A stretch of 64,000 nucleotides of DNA from Enterobacter ludwigii (GCA_023023105.1 CP083824.1:186001-250000); one strand, 5' to 3'. Positions 16,351-26,042 are shown, numbered from the stretch's first letter. Numbers and translations: made by a program. The notes: generated by a model not told the origin, from the sequence alone.

Positions 16351-17553
16351 ATGAACACATCAACTTATAACCGTACGCGCTGGCTAACGCTCTTTGGTAC
16401 CATCGTCACCCAGTTTGCGTTGGGTTCGGTCTATACCTGGAGCCTGTTTAACAGCGCACTTTCCGATAAGCTCGGCGCACCGGTCAGCCAGGTTGCATTC
16501 TCCTTTGGGCTACTGAGTCTCGGGTTGGCGCTCTCGTCTTCCGTCGCGGGCAAGCTGCAGGAGCGTTTTGGTGTGAAGCGTGTGACCATGGCGTCCGGCA
16601 TTCTGCTGGGCGTGGGTTTTTTCCTGACGGCACACTCCAGCAACCTGATGATGCTGTGGTTGAGCGCCGGGGTACTGGTGGGGCTGGCAGATGGTGCAGG
16701 TTACCTGTTGACACTCTCGAACTGCGTGAAGTGGTTCCCGGAACGTAAAGGCCTTATCTCTGCGTTTGCCATCGGTTCTTATGGCCTGGGCAGCCTCGGT
16801 TTTAAATTTATCGATTCTCATCTGCTGGCTTCCGTTGGTCTCGAAAAAACCTTCATGATCTGGGGGGTTATCGTTCTGGTCATGATCCTCTTTGGTGCTA
16901 CGCTGATGAAAGATGCGCCTCAGCAGGAGGTTAAATCCGTGAACGGTGTGGTGGAGAACGATTTCACCCTGGCGCAATCTATGCGTAAACCGCAGTACTG
17001 GATGCTGGCGGTGATGTTCCTGACGGCCTGCATGAGTGGTTTGTACGTCATCGGTGTGGCGAAAGATATCGCTCAGGGAATGGTGAAACTGGATGCGGCA
17101 ACGGCTGCGAATGCGGTGACCGTGATCTCCATTGCCAACCTTTCCGGGCGTCTGGTGCTGGGTATTCTGTCTGACAAAATCGCCCGTATCCGTGTGATTA
17201 CGATTGGCCAGGTTGTTTCGCTGGTGGGCATGGCGGCGCTGCTTTTCGCACCTCTGAATGAAGCGACCTTCTTCGCGGCGATTGCCTGCGTTGCGTTCAA
17301 CTTCGGTGGCACCATTACGGTCTTCCCGTCACTGGTGAGCGAATTCTTTGGTCTTAACAATCTCGCGAAAAACTACGGTGTTATTTATCTTGGCTTCGGG
17401 ATCGGCAGTATCTGCGGTTCGCTGATTGCCTCACTGTTCGGTGGGTTCTATGTGACCTTCTGCGTGATCTTCGCCTTGCTGATCATTTCGCTGGCGCTGT
17501 CTACGACGATTCGACAGCCGCAGCGGGAAGTCTTTAAAGAAGCGCATGCCTGA
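16351..17553 (+). CDS. yhjX: MFS transporter YhjX, pyruvate-inducible
   Basis: Inner-membrane major facilitator of the oxalate/formate antiporter type, 400 aa, about 12 helices. The protein is nearly identical to E. coli YhjX through TRWLTLFGTIVTQFALGSVY and the KFFERKGLIS-like loop (here WFPERKGLISAFAIG). Expression of E. coli yhjX is controlled by the YpdA/YpdB two-component system in response to pyruvate, and the same target repeats are present upstream here. ATG at 16351 is preferred to a start 45 bp upstream because it matches the K-12 protein and follows AGGA. Confidence 0.93.
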   Translation: MNTSTYNRTRWLTLFGTIVTQFALGSVYTWSLFNSALSDKLGAPVSQVAFSFGLLSLGLALSSSVAGKLQERFGVKRVTMASGILLGVGFFLTAHSSNLMMLWLSAGVLVGLADGAGYLLTLSNCVKWFPERKGLISAFAIGSYGLGSLGFKFIDSHLLASVGLEKTFMIWGVIVLVMILFGATLMKDAPQQEVKSVNGVVENDFTLAQSMRKPQYWMLAVMFLTACMSGLYVIGVAKDIAQGMVKLDAATAANAVTVISIANLSGRLVLGILSDKIARIRVITIGQVVSLVGMAALLFAPLNEATFFAAIACVAFNFGGTITVFPSLVSEFFGLNNLAKNYGVIYLGFGIGSICGSLIASLFGGFYVTFCVIFALLIISLALSTTIRQPQREVFKEAHA

Positions 17554-17561
17554 CAACGAAG

Positions 17562-17589
17562 AAAAAGGCCGGTCATCCGGCCTTTTTCT
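17562..17589 (+). terminator. rho-independent terminator of yhjX
   Basis: Stem AAAAAGGCCGG, loop TCAT, stem CCGGCCTTTTT (17562-17587), a strong hairpin with A/T flanks that could act in both directions. Confidence 0.88.
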
Positions 17590-17726
17590 TATCGAACAAT
17601 ACTGCCTTTAGACGCATTTGTCGGATTCTGGGTCTGCTTTTTTGTAAATAACTGTACCGATCACACTCTCTGCTGCCACTTTTTCCCTTCCCTGTGGTCT
17701 ACTTACCACGCTTGTAGTCGTTTCAT

Positions 17727-17753
17727 TGAACGATCCCCTGAGCGTATGTCTAA
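17727..17753 (+). promoter_or_regulatory. candidate sigma-E promoter of eptB
   Basis: TGAACGA (17727-17733), a 14-bp spacer and GTCTAA (17748-17753). The -10 is a perfect sigma-E element; the -35 is a partial match to GGAACTT. E. coli eptB is known to be sigma-E dependent, which supports the reading. Confidence 0.5.
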
Positions 17754-17813
17754 TCTGTCCACTTTTTATATTGAGGTGGGCGGCTGTACTGTCCCTTTTT
17801 CCGGGTAGATTGC

Positions 17814-19505
17814 ATGAAATACATTAAATCGATGGCGCAACAAAAGCTGTGCTTTTTGCTGGCGTTGTACATCGGCCTGTTTATGAATGGCGCAGTGTTT
17901 TTCCGTCGGTTCGACGGTTACGCGCAAGATTTTACCGTCTGGAAAGGAATTGCAGCGGTTGTCGAATTGGTCGCTGCTGTACTGGTCACCTTCTTTTTAT
18001 TCCGTATTCTTACGCTGTTTGGCCGTCGCGTCTGGCGAGTGCTGGCGACGTTTATCGTGCTGTGCTCGGCAGGGGCCAGCTATTACATGACCTTTATGAA
18101 CGTTGTCATTGGCTACGGCATTATCGCCTCGGTGATGACCACGGACATCGATCTCTCTAAAGAAGTGGTTGGGCTGCATTTTGTACTCTGGCTGGTGGCC
18201 GTGAGTGCCCTGCCGCTGCTCCTTATCTGGAGTAACCGTTGCCGGTATACGCTGGTTCACCAGATCCGCACGCCGGGAAAACGTTTCAGAAGCGTGGCGA
18301 TAGTTCTGCTGGCCGGTCTGATGGTCTGGGGACCTATTCGTCTGCTGGAAGTGAAACAGAAATATGATGAGCGTACCTCTGGCGTGGATCTGCCAAGCTA
18401 CGGTGGTGTGGTCGCCAACTCTTATTTACCGTCTAACTGGATCTCCGCGCTGGGGTTATACGCGTGGGCGCAGGTGGATGAGTCTTCTGATAATAAATCG
18501 TTGATTAACCCGGCGAAGAAATTCACTTATGTCGCGCCAAAAGATATCGATGATACCTATGTCGTCTTTATTATCGGGGAAACTACGCGCTGGGATCATA
18601 TGGGTATTCTTGGCTATGACCGCGATACCACACCAAAAATGGCACAGGAGAAAAACCTGATTGCCTATCGCGGTTATTCCTGCGACACCGCCACCAAGCT
18701 CTCCTTACGCTGCATGTTCGTACGCGAGGGTGGGGCGAGCGATAACCCACAACGTACCCTGAAAGAGCAAAACGTCTTCTCGGTGCTGCATCAGCTTGGG
18801 TTTACGTCTGACCTCTATGCGATGCAGAGCGAGATGTGGTTCTACAGCAACACCATGGCCCAGAACATTTCTTATCGCGAGCAGATTGGTGCGGAGGCGC
18901 GTAACCGTGGCAAGCCTGTCGATGACATGCTGCTGATTGACGAGATGAAACTGTCTCTGAACGGAAATCCTGATGGTAAGCATATGATCATTCTGCATAC
19001 TAAAGGGTCGCACTTTAACTACACCCAGCGCTACCCGCGCAGCTTTGCCAAATGGACGCCGGAGTGCGTTGGCGTGGATAAAGACTGCTCTAAAGCGCAG
19101 CTGATTAACTCCTACGACAACTCGGTGATGTATGTGGATCACTTTATTGATTCGGTGATTGACCAGGTCCGCGATAAGAAAGCGATTGTGTTCTATGCGG
19201 CTGACCACGGTGAATCCATCAATGAGTTCGAGCACCTGCACGGTACGCCACGTAAGATGGCTCCACCGGAGCAGTTCCGCGTGCCAATGATTGTGTGGAT
19301 GTCTGACAAGTATCTGGAAGATCCGGAGAAAGCGAAGATGTTTGCTCAACTGAAGAAAGAAGCTGATATGAAGGTACCGCGTCGTCATGTTGAGCTGTAC
19401 GACACCATTTTAGGTTGCCTGGGTTACACCTCACCAGATGGCGGTATTAACGAAAATAACAACTGGTGCAAACTCCCTGATCGCACCTCCAAAGCCGCGC
19501 AGTAG
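17814..19505 (+). CDS. eptB: Kdo-lipid A phosphoethanolamine transferase EptB
   Basis: Inner-membrane enzyme (563 aa, same length as E. coli EptB) that transfers phosphoethanolamine from phosphatidylethanolamine to the outer Kdo residue of LPS, altering surface charge. Five membrane helices occupy about 1-190, followed by a periplasmic sulfatase-like catalytic domain. That domain carries GETTRWDHMG (metal site), CDTATKLSLRC (the Thr nucleophile region between cysteines) and ADHGESINE (metal site). The conserved C-terminal YTSPDGGINENNNWC is present. In E. coli the mRNA is repressed by the sRNA MgrR near the start codon; I did not verify that pairing here. Confidence 0.96.
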   Translation: MKYIKSMAQQKLCFLLALYIGLFMNGAVFFRRFDGYAQDFTVWKGIAAVVELVAAVLVTFFLFRILTLFGRRVWRVLATFIVLCSAGASYYMTFMNVVIGYGIIASVMTTDIDLSKEVVGLHFVLWLVAVSALPLLLIWSNRCRYTLVHQIRTPGKRFRSVAIVLLAGLMVWGPIRLLEVKQKYDERTSGVDLPSYGGVVANSYLPSNWISALGLYAWAQVDESSDNKSLINPAKKFTYVAPKDIDDTYVVFIIGETTRWDHMGILGYDRDTTPKMAQEKNLIAYRGYSCDTATKLSLRCMFVREGGASDNPQRTLKEQNVFSVLHQLGFTSDLYAMQSEMWFYSNTMAQNISYREQIGAEARNRGKPVDDMLLIDEMKLSLNGNPDGKHMIILHTKGSHFNYTQRYPRSFAKWTPECVGVDKDCSKAQLINSYDNSVMYVDHFIDSVIDQVRDKKAIVFYAADHGESINEFEHLHGTPRKMAPPEQFRVPMIVWMSDKYLEDPEKAKMFAQLKKEADMKVPRRHVELYDTILGCLGYTSPDGGINENNNWCKLPDRTSKAAQ

Positions 19506-19596
19506 CTCGCCTGGCGAGAATATCGCCAGTTGAATGGCTTTTTGAAAATAAGGGATTGACGGGGGCGCACCTCAGCAGTAAGATGCGCTCCGCATT

Positions 19597-19673
19597 CGGC
19601 GAGTAGCGCAGCTTGGTAGCGCAACTGGTTTGGGACCAGTGGGTCGGAGGTTCGAATCCTCTCTCGCCGACCA
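19597..19673 (+). tRNA. tRNA-Pro (anticodon UGG)
   Basis: A 77-nt cloverleaf from CGGCGAG to CTCGCCG-A-CCA. The anticodon stem ACTGG/CCAGT encloses loop TTTGGGA, giving anticodon TGG. The T arm carries GTTCGAATC and CCA is encoded. K-12 has proK (anticodon CGG) at this place between eptB and dppA; the sequence here is instead of the proM type. Confidence 0.96.
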
Positions 19674-19680
19674 CATTCTA

Positions 19681-19714
19681 AAAAAGGGCTAACCGTAAGG
19701 TTAGCCCTTTTTGC
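19681..19714 (+). terminator. terminator of tRNA-Pro
   Basis: Stem AAAAGGGCTAACC, loop GTAA, stem GGTTAGCCCTTTT, then T-rich sequence. Confidence 0.88.
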
Positions 19715-20294
19715 ATTAGAGCCTTAACCCGCCAGACTAACCAAAACGCCTCTTATCCCTGCTTCTCCCTGCCTGTTAACGATTTTGTGACATAATCCAT
19801 TGTATTTTTTTATATATAGATTGATCTTTTTTCGCGTTGCTTATGGATAACCTCAGCATTTTTCGCTGTGCGTTTTAACGTTCGTGGAATTTAGTGCTCA
19901 GATAATCGCCATTCTGTAAGAAAATTTACCCATTCTGAATAAAAGTTAATCACTAATTGTTGCGAAATATGAAGATATTTGTGCTGCAAGATAGCGAGTA
20001 GCATAAATTTCCCTGCTGAAAACTGGCATGCATAGTTTTTTTAATCTTTGTTTGCGGTTTCTCACACTCAGCGTAAATCCCCGCCACCTGTATTGACGTT
20101 TTCACATTCTGTTGACAGATTGTAGGGCATGAGGGGCATTTCAGGGACGATCTGCGCTGCAACTCAAACGCTCTTCTGAAAGGATTCTCCATCCCTTTAA
20201 CGCCTTAGGGCATCACCGACCGGACCGGGTAAAAAATAAATAAAGGTCAGGCGGCGTAACACAACAAAGCAAAACATCACATTGGAGCAGAATA
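19715..20294 (+). promoter_or_regulatory. dppA upstream region and mRNA leader
   Basis: This 580-bp stretch without a gene precedes dppA. The distal half is AT-rich (for example around 19800-19825), as expected for protein-binding upstream DNA. TTGACG (20093-20098) and TTGACA (20112-20117) are possible -35 elements, but no good -10 stands out. The 3' end holds a CA-rich segment, AACACAACAAAGCAAAACATC (20258-20278). It matches the known target of the sRNA GcvB in E. coli dppA, just before the GGAG (20284-20287) Shine-Dalgarno, so repression by GcvB is likely. Confidence 0.65.
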
Positions 20295-21902
20295 ATGAGT
20301 ATTTCCTTGAAGAAGTCAGGGATGCTGAAGCTTGGTTTGAGCCTGGTGGCGATGACCGTGGCAGCAAGCGTACAGGCAAAAACCCTGGTTTACTGTTCTG
20401 AAGGCTCGCCGGAAGGCTTTAACCCACAGCTCTTTACCTCTGGTACGACTTACGACGCAAGCTCTGTACCGATCTATAACCGTCTGGTTGAATTCAAAAC
20501 CGGTACCACGGAAGTTGTTCCTGGTCTGGCTGAGAAGTGGGACGTCAGCGAAGACGGTAAAACCTATACCTTCCACCTGCGCCAGGGCGTGAAGTGGCAG
20601 GACAGCAAAGAATTCAAACCCACGCGCGACTTCAACGCCGATGACGTGGTGTTCTCCTTCGACCGTCAGAAAAACGCTCAGAACCCGTACCACAAAGTGT
20701 CTGGCGGCAGCTATGAATACTTCGAAGGGATGGGGCTGCCAGATCTGATCTCTGAAGTGAAAAAAGTTGACGATAAAACCGTGCAGTTCGTGCTGACTCG
20801 CCCGGAAGCGCCATTCCTGGCTGACCTGGCGATGGACTTCGCGTCTATTCTGTCTAAAGAATATGCAGATAACATGCTGAAAGCCGGTACGCCGGAAAAA
20901 GTGGACCTGGATCCAATCGGTACCGGCCCATTCCAGCTGCTGCAGTACCAGAAAGATTCTCGCATCCTGTATAAAGCGTTCCCGGGCTACTGGGGTACGA
21001 AACCTCAGATCGACCGTCTGGTGTTCTCCATCACGCCTGATGCGTCTGTGCGTTATGCAAAACTGCAGAAAAACGAATGCCAGGTTATGCCATACCCGAA
21101 CCCGGCTGATATCGCTCGCATGAAGCAGGATAAGAATATCAACCTGCTGGAGCAGGCTGGCCTGAACGTGGGCTATCTCTCCTTTAACACCGAGAAGAAA
21201 CCGTTTGATGATGTGAAAGTGCGTCAGGCGCTGACTTACGCGGTGAACAAAGAAGCGATCATCAAAGCCGTTTACCAGGGCGCAGGCGTAGCCGCTAAGA
21301 ACCTGATCCCACCAACAATGTGGGGCTACAACGACGACGTTAAAGACTACAGCTACGATCCTGAGAAAGCGAAAGCACTGCTGAAAGAAGCAGGCCAGGA
21401 TAAAGGCTTTACCGTTGAACTGTGGGCGATGCCGGTACAGCGTCCGTATAACCCGAACGCACGCCGTATGGCGGAAATGGTTCAGGCTGACTGGGCGAAG
21501 ATTGGCGTACAGGCCAAGATTGTGACCTACGAGTGGGGCGAGTACCTGAAGCGCGCCAAAGCGGGTGAGCACCAGGCGGTAATGATGGGCTGGACCGGTG
21601 ATAACGGGGATCCGGACAACTTCTTCGCCACCCTGTTCAGCTGTGCTGCTGCGAAAGACGGTTCCAACTACTCTCGCTGGTGCTACAAGCCGTTTGAAGA
21701 CCTGATCCAGCCGGCGCGTGCGACCGACGATCACAACAAACGTATTGAACTGTACAAGCAGGCTCAGGTTGTTATGCACGATCAGGCTCCGGCGCTGATT
21801 GTTGCTCACTCCACCGTTTACGAGCCAGTGCGTAAAGAAGTGAAGGGCTACGTGGTTGATCCACTGGGCAAACACCACTTCGAAAACGTATCGGTTGAAT
21901 AA
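20295..21902 (+). CDS. dppA: periplasmic dipeptide-binding protein DppA
   Basis: Substrate-binding component (535 aa) of the dipeptide ABC importer; in E. coli it also takes part in heme uptake and in dipeptide chemotaxis through Tap. A Sec signal peptide of about 28 residues ends ASVQAKTL. The mature protein starts KTLVYCSEGSPEGFNPQ, characteristic of DppA, and is an SBP family 5 protein throughout. ATG at 20295 follows GGAGCAGAATA. It is the first gene of dppABCDF, separated from dppB by a REP-like pair that probably helps keep dppA mRNA more abundant than the rest. Confidence 0.98.
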   Translation: MSISLKKSGMLKLGLSLVAMTVAASVQAKTLVYCSEGSPEGFNPQLFTSGTTYDASSVPIYNRLVEFKTGTTEVVPGLAEKWDVSEDGKTYTFHLRQGVKWQDSKEFKPTRDFNADDVVFSFDRQKNAQNPYHKVSGGSYEYFEGMGLPDLISEVKKVDDKTVQFVLTRPEAPFLADLAMDFASILSKEYADNMLKAGTPEKVDLDPIGTGPFQLLQYQKDSRILYKAFPGYWGTKPQIDRLVFSITPDASVRYAKLQKNECQVMPYPNPADIARMKQDKNINLLEQAGLNVGYLSFNTEKKPFDDVKVRQALTYAVNKEAIIKAVYQGAGVAAKNLIPPTMWGYNDDVKDYSYDPEKAKALLKEAGQDKGFTVELWAMPVQRPYNPNARRMAEMVQADWAKIGVQAKIVTYEWGEYLKRAKAGEHQAVMMGWTGDNGDPDNFFATLFSCAAAKDGSNYSRWCYKPFEDLIQPARATDDHNKRIELYKQAQVVMHDQAPALIVAHSTVYEPVRKEVKGYVVDPLGKHHFENVSVE

Positions 21903-21917
21903 TAAGTAGGGTGTTCT

Positions 21918-21995
21918 CCCTCTCCCCCGGGAGAGGGCAGGGGTGAGGGACGTGCATGCATCCCCTCACCCTAACCCTCTCCCGACGGGAGAGGG
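21918..21995. repeat. inverted pair of REP-like elements between dppA and dppB
   Basis: Left unit (21918-21949): CCCTCTCCC, CC, GGGAGAGGG, then CAGGGGTGAGGG. Right unit (21961-21995) is the same element in reverse: CCCCTCACCC, TAA, CCCTCTCCC, GAC, GGGAGAGGG. They are separated by about 11 bp. This is the head-to-head arrangement seen in BIME elements. In E. coli a REP also lies in this gap, where such structures protect upstream mRNA from 3' decay. Confidence 0.8.
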
Positions 21996-22062
21996 AATTT
22001 ACATTTGTGAGCAATACAGACGTCACGCCATTGGTCGTGCGTCATCAGAGAGAATCCGGGTT

Positions 22063-23082
22063 ATGTTGCAGTTCATCCTCCGACGTCTGGGACTTGTTAT
22101 CCCCACGTTTATCGGTATCACCCTTCTCACTTTTGCCTTCGTCCATATGATCCCCGGCGACCCGGTAATGATTATGGCGGGCGAGCGTGGTATTTCCCCT
22201 GAGCGCCATGCACAGCTGCTGGCTGAGCTTGGTCTGAACAAGCCGCTGTGGCAGCAGTACCTCAACTATATCTGGGGCGTGTTGCACGGTGATTTGGGTA
22301 TTTCGCTGAAAAGCCGTCTTCCGGTGTGGGATGAGTTCGTGCCGCGTTTCAAAGCGACACTCGAACTTGGTGTCTGCGCCATGATTTTCGCCACTGCGGT
22401 GGGTATTCCTGTTGGAGTCCTGGCTGCGGTTAAACGTGGCTCTATTTTTGACCATACTGCTGTGGGCCTGGCGCTGACCGGCTATTCCATGCCTATCTTC
22501 TGGTGGGGCATGATGCTGATTATGCTGGTATCGGTGCAGCTTAACCTGACGCCGGTCTCCGGGCGCGTCAGTGATATGGTCTTCCTCGATGATTCCAACC
22601 CGTTGACCGGCTTTATGCTGATTGATACGGCTATCTGGGGCGAAGAGGGCAACTTCATTGATGCTGTCGCGCACATGATCCTGCCTGCAATGGTGCTCGG
22701 TACGATTCCTCTGGCGGTGATTGTGCGTATGACCCGTTCATCCATGCTGGAAGTACTGGGTGAGGATTATATCCGCACCGCGCGCGCCAAAGGCCTGACG
22801 CGTATGCGTGTCATCATCGTTCATGCGCTGCGTAACGCCATGCTGCCGGTGGTGACCGTTATCGGTCTGCAGGTGGGTACGTTGCTGGCAGGTGCGATCC
22901 TGACCGAAACCATCTTCTCCTGGCCAGGCCTGGGGCGTTGGCTGATTGACGCGCTGCAACGCCGTGACTATCCGGTCGTGCAGGGCGGTGTGCTGCTGGT
23001 TGCGACGATGATTATCCTCGTTAACCTGCTGGTCGATTTGCTGTACGGCGTGGTGAACCCGCGTATTCGTCATAAGAAGTAA
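22063..23082 (+). CDS. dppB: dipeptide ABC transporter permease DppB
   Basis: Inner-membrane permease subunit, 339 aa like E. coli DppB, with about six helices. The N-terminus MLQFILRRLGLVIPTF and the C-terminal EAA loop (EDYIRTARAKGLTRMRVIIVHALRNA, read in part at about 225-250) are diagnostic of BPD permeases. ATG at 22063 is chosen over earlier in-frame starts because the upstream extension runs into the REP-like repeat and the family start is MLQF. It pairs with DppC to form the channel. Confidence 0.96.
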   Translation: MLQFILRRLGLVIPTFIGITLLTFAFVHMIPGDPVMIMAGERGISPERHAQLLAELGLNKPLWQQYLNYIWGVLHGDLGISLKSRLPVWDEFVPRFKATLELGVCAMIFATAVGIPVGVLAAVKRGSIFDHTAVGLALTGYSMPIFWWGMMLIMLVSVQLNLTPVSGRVSDMVFLDDSNPLTGFMLIDTAIWGEEGNFIDAVAHMILPAMVLGTIPLAVIVRMTRSSMLEVLGEDYIRTARAKGLTRMRVIIVHALRNAMLPVVTVIGLQVGTLLAGAILTETIFSWPGLGRWLIDALQRRDYPVVQGGVLLVATMIILVNLLVDLLYGVVNPRIRHKK

Positions 23083-23091
23083 GGGGCCATC

Positions 23092-23994
23092 ATGTCACAA
23101 CTTTCTGAAAATAAAGTGGTTGCTGCACCGGTTCCAATGACGCCGCTGCAGGAATTCTGGCACTACTTCAAGCGCAACAAAGGCGCGGTAGTGGGGCTGG
23201 TCTATGTCTCTATCATGATCCTGATTGCGGTGTTTGCGAACGTCCTGGCACCGTATAACCCGGCGGATCAATTCCGTGATGCTCTGCTAGCACCTCCTGC
23301 GTGGCAGGACGGTGGTAGCCTGGCGCACCTGTTAGGTACCGATGATGTGGGTCGTGACGTGTTGTCGCGTCTGATGTACGGTGCACGTCTGTCGCTGCTG
23401 GTCGGCTGCCTGGTGGTGGTGCTTTCCCTGATCATGGGGATTGTACTGGGTCTGGTTGCCGGTTACTTCGGTGGTATCGTTGATAACATCATCATGCGTA
23501 TCGTCGATATTATGCTGGCTCTGCCAAGCCTGTTGCTGGCACTGGTGCTGGTGGCGATCTTCGGTCCGTCGATTGGTAACGCTGCGCTTGCATTGACCTT
23601 CGTGGCGCTTCCTCACTACGTACGTTTAACGCGTGCGGCGGTGCTGGTGGAAGTGAACCGTGATTACGTCACGGCGTCTCGCGTGGCGGGTGCAGGCGCT
23701 ATGCGTCAGATGTTCGTCAATATCTTCCCTAACTGCCTTGCGCCGCTGATTGTTCAGGCGTCGCTCGGTTTCTCTAACGCCATTCTTGATATGGCCGCTC
23801 TTGGCTTCCTGGGCATGGGTGCGCAGCCGCCAACACCGGAGTGGGGCACTATGCTCTCCGACGTGTTGCAGTTCGCACAAAGCGCCTGGTGGGTCGTCAC
23901 CTTCCCGGGTCTGGCGATTCTGCTGACGGTGCTGGCATTTAACCTGATGGGTGATGGTCTGCGTGATGCACTTGATCCCAAACTGAAGCAGTAA
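23092..23994 (+). CDS. dppC: dipeptide ABC transporter permease DppC
   Basis: Second permease subunit, 300 aa. It has an N-terminal cytoplasmic stretch ([20 protein letters not shown]), six predicted helices and a BPD permease EAA loop near [14 protein letters not shown] (about 185-198). [20 protein letters not shown] near 80-100 is the typical OppC/DppC N-domain signature. ATG at 23092 lies 9 bp after dppB with Shine-Dalgarno AAGGGG, so it is co-transcribed. Confidence 0.96.
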   Translation: MSQLSENKVVAAPVPMTPLQEFWHYFKRNKGAVVGLVYVSIMILIAVFANVLAPYNPADQFRDALLAPPAWQDGGSLAHLLGTDDVGRDVLSRLMYGARLSLLVGCLVVVLSLIMGIVLGLVAGYFGGIVDNIIMRIVDIMLALPSLLLALVLVAIFGPSIGNAALALTFVALPHYVRLTRAAVLVEVNRDYVTASRVAGAGAMRQMFVNIFPNCLAPLIVQASLGFSNAILDMAALGFLGMGAQPPTPEWGTMLSDVLQFAQSAWWVVTFPGLAILLTVLAFNLMGDGLRDALDPKLKQ

Positions 23995-24004
23995 GAGGCA
24001 CGAG

Positions 24005-24988
24005 ATGGCGTTATTAAATGTAGATAAATTATCGGTGCACTTCGGCGATGAAGGCACCCCGTTTCGCGCCGTGGACCGCATCAGCTACAGCGTAAATCAG
24101 GGCGAAGTGGTTGGCATCGTAGGGGAGTCAGGTTCCGGTAAGTCGGTAAGCTCGCTGGCAATTATGGGGCTGATTGATTACCCAGGCCGCGTAATGGCGG
24201 AAAACCTGCAGTTCAACGGTCAGGATCTGAAGCGTATTTCCGAAAAACAGCGCCGCCAGCTGGTGGGCGCGGAAGTGGCGATGATTTTCCAGGATCCAAT
24301 GACCAGCCTGAACCCGTGCTATACCGTCGGTTTCCAGATTATGGAAGCGATTAAGGTGCATCAGGGCGGGAACAAGAAAACCCGTCGTCAGCGCGCGATC
24401 GATCTGCTGAACCAGGTCGGGATTCCTGACCCGGCATCGCGTCTGGACGTTTATCCGCATCAGCTCTCTGGCGGCATGAGCCAGCGCGTGATGATCGCGA
24501 TGGCGATTGCCTGTAGGCCAAAACTGCTGATCGCGGATGAACCGACGACCGCGCTGGATGTAACCATTCAGGCGCAAATCATCGAGCTGCTGCTGGAACT
24601 GCAGCAGAAAGAGAATATGGCGCTGGTGCTGATTACGCACGACCTGGCGCTGGTGGCCGAAGCGGCGCACAAAATCATCGTGATGTATGCCGGCCAGGTG
24701 GTGGAGACCGGAAGTTCGCACGATATCTTCCGCGCGCCGCGTCATCCGTATACTCAGGCTCTGCTACGTGCACTGCCGGAGTTTGCCCAGGACAAAGCGC
24801 GGCTGGCGTCACTGCCGGGCGTGGTGCCGGGTAAATTTGACCGTCCGCAGGGCTGTCTGCTCAATCCGCGCTGCCCGTATGCGACGGACAAATGCCGGGC
24901 AGAAGAGCCAGAGCTGAACCAGCTGGCTGACGGTCGTCAGTCGAAATGCCACTACCCACTCGATGATGCCGGGAGGCCAACACTATGA
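24005..24988 (+). CDS. dppD: dipeptide ABC transporter ATPase DppD
   Basis: Cytoplasmic ATP-binding subunit, 327 aa. Walker A GESGSGKS (about 40-47), signature LSGGMSQR, Walker [13 protein letters not shown] and switch His in LITHDLALV are intact. The C-terminal oligopeptide/dipeptide extension has a Cys-rich motif ([16 protein letters not shown]) known from this family. It starts 10 bp after dppC and overlaps dppF by 4 bp (ATGA), implying coupled translation. Confidence 0.96.
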   Translation: MALLNVDKLSVHFGDEGTPFRAVDRISYSVNQGEVVGIVGESGSGKSVSSLAIMGLIDYPGRVMAENLQFNGQDLKRISEKQRRQLVGAEVAMIFQDPMTSLNPCYTVGFQIMEAIKVHQGGNKKTRRQRAIDLLNQVGIPDPASRLDVYPHQLSGGMSQRVMIAMAIACRPKLLIADEPTTALDVTIQAQIIELLLELQQKENMALVLITHDLALVAEAAHKIIVMYAGQVVETGSSHDIFRAPRHPYTQALLRALPEFAQDKARLASLPGVVPGKFDRPQGCLLNPRCPYATDKCRAEEPELNQLADGRQSKCHYPLDDAGRPTL

Positions 24989-25998
24989 GTACGCAACAGG
25001 CCACCACGCAACAACCGCTGTTGCAGGCCATCGACCTGAAAAAACACTACCCGGTGAAGAAGGGGATTTTTGCCCCTGAGCGCCTGGTGAAAGCGCTGGA
25101 TGGCGTCTCCTTTACCCTCGAACGCGGTAAAACGCTGGCGGTGGTCGGGGAGTCGGGCTGCGGTAAATCGACGCTGGGCCGTCTGCTGACGATGATTGAA
25201 ACGCCAACCGGTGGTGAGCTTTACTATCAGGGGCAAGATCTGCTCAAGCATGATCCGCAGGCACAGAAACTGCGTCGCCAGAAAATCCAGATTGTGTTCC
25301 AGAACCCGTATGGCTCTTTGAACCCGCGTAAAAAAGTGGGACAGATCCTGGAAGAGCCGTTGCTGATTAACAGCAATCTGAGCAAAGAGCAGCGTCGGGA
25401 AAAAGCGCTGGCGATGATGGCGAAAGTTGGCCTGAAAACTGAACATTACGACCGCTACCCGCATATGTTCTCCGGTGGACAGCGTCAGCGTATCGCTATT
25501 GCACGTGGTCTGATGCTCGACCCGGATGTGGTGATTGCCGATGAACCGGTTTCGGCACTCGATGTTTCCGTCCGCGCGCAGGTGCTGAACCTGATGATGG
25601 ACTTGCAGCAGGAACTTGGGCTCTCTTACGTGTTCATCTCGCACGACCTTTCAGTGGTGGAGCACATTGCTGATGAAGTGATGGTGATGTATCTGGGGCG
25701 TTGCGTGGAGAAGGGGACGAAAGATCAGATCTTTAATAATCCTCGTCACCCGTATACCCAGGCACTGCTTTCCGCGACGCCGCGTCTGAACCCGGACGAT
25801 CGTCGTGAGCGTATTAAGCTGACGGGCGAGTTGCCAAGCCCGCTGAATCCGCCTCCGGGGTGTGCATTCAACGCCCGCTGCAGTCGTCGCTTCGGTCCTT
25901 GCACCCAGCTCCAGCCACAGCTGAAGGATTATGGTGGTCAACTGGTCGCCTGCTTTGCAGTCGATCAGGATGAAAATGGCGAAAAGCCACATGCTTAA
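24985..25998 (+). CDS. dppF: dipeptide ABC transporter ATPase DppF
   Basis: Second ATP-binding subunit, 337 aa, forming a heterodimer with DppD. Walker A GESGCGKS, signature FSGGQRQR, Walker [13 protein letters not shown] and the switch segment [11 protein letters not shown] are present. The C-terminus has the Cys-containing extension ([17 protein letters not shown]). The start ATG overlaps the dppD stop. It is the last gene of the operon; a strong terminator follows at once. In K-12 the next gene would be yhjV, but here it is coaA on the opposite strand. Confidence 0.96.
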   Translation: MSTQQATTQQPLLQAIDLKKHYPVKKGIFAPERLVKALDGVSFTLERGKTLAVVGESGCGKSTLGRLLTMIETPTGGELYYQGQDLLKHDPQAQKLRRQKIQIVFQNPYGSLNPRKKVGQILEEPLLINSNLSKEQRREKALAMMAKVGLKTEHYDRYPHMFSGGQRQRIAIARGLMLDPDVVIADEPVSALDVSVRAQVLNLMMDLQQELGLSYVFISHDLSVVEHIADEVMVMYLGRCVEKGTKDQIFNNPRHPYTQALLSATPRLNPDDRRERIKLTGELPSPLNPPPGCAFNARCSRRFGPCTQLQPQLKDYGGQLVACFAVDQDENGEKPHA

Positions 25999-26001
25999 AA
26001 C

Positions 26002-26032
26002 AAAAAAACCGGCGTTAAGCCGGTTTTTTTAT
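26002..26032. terminator. bidirectional terminator between dppF and coaA
   Basis: Hairpin AAACCGGC-GTTAA-GCCGGTTT (arms 26006-26026, with extra A/T pairs) flanked by an A-run on the left and a T-run on the right, so it can serve both convergent genes. Confidence 0.88.
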
Positions 26033-26042
26033 CTCTGCGCTA

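Noticed and set aside
20316-21878. 520-codon minus-strand open frame opposite dppA
   Set aside because: Shadow of a highly codon-biased gene; His/Arg/Val-rich product with no recognisable domain.
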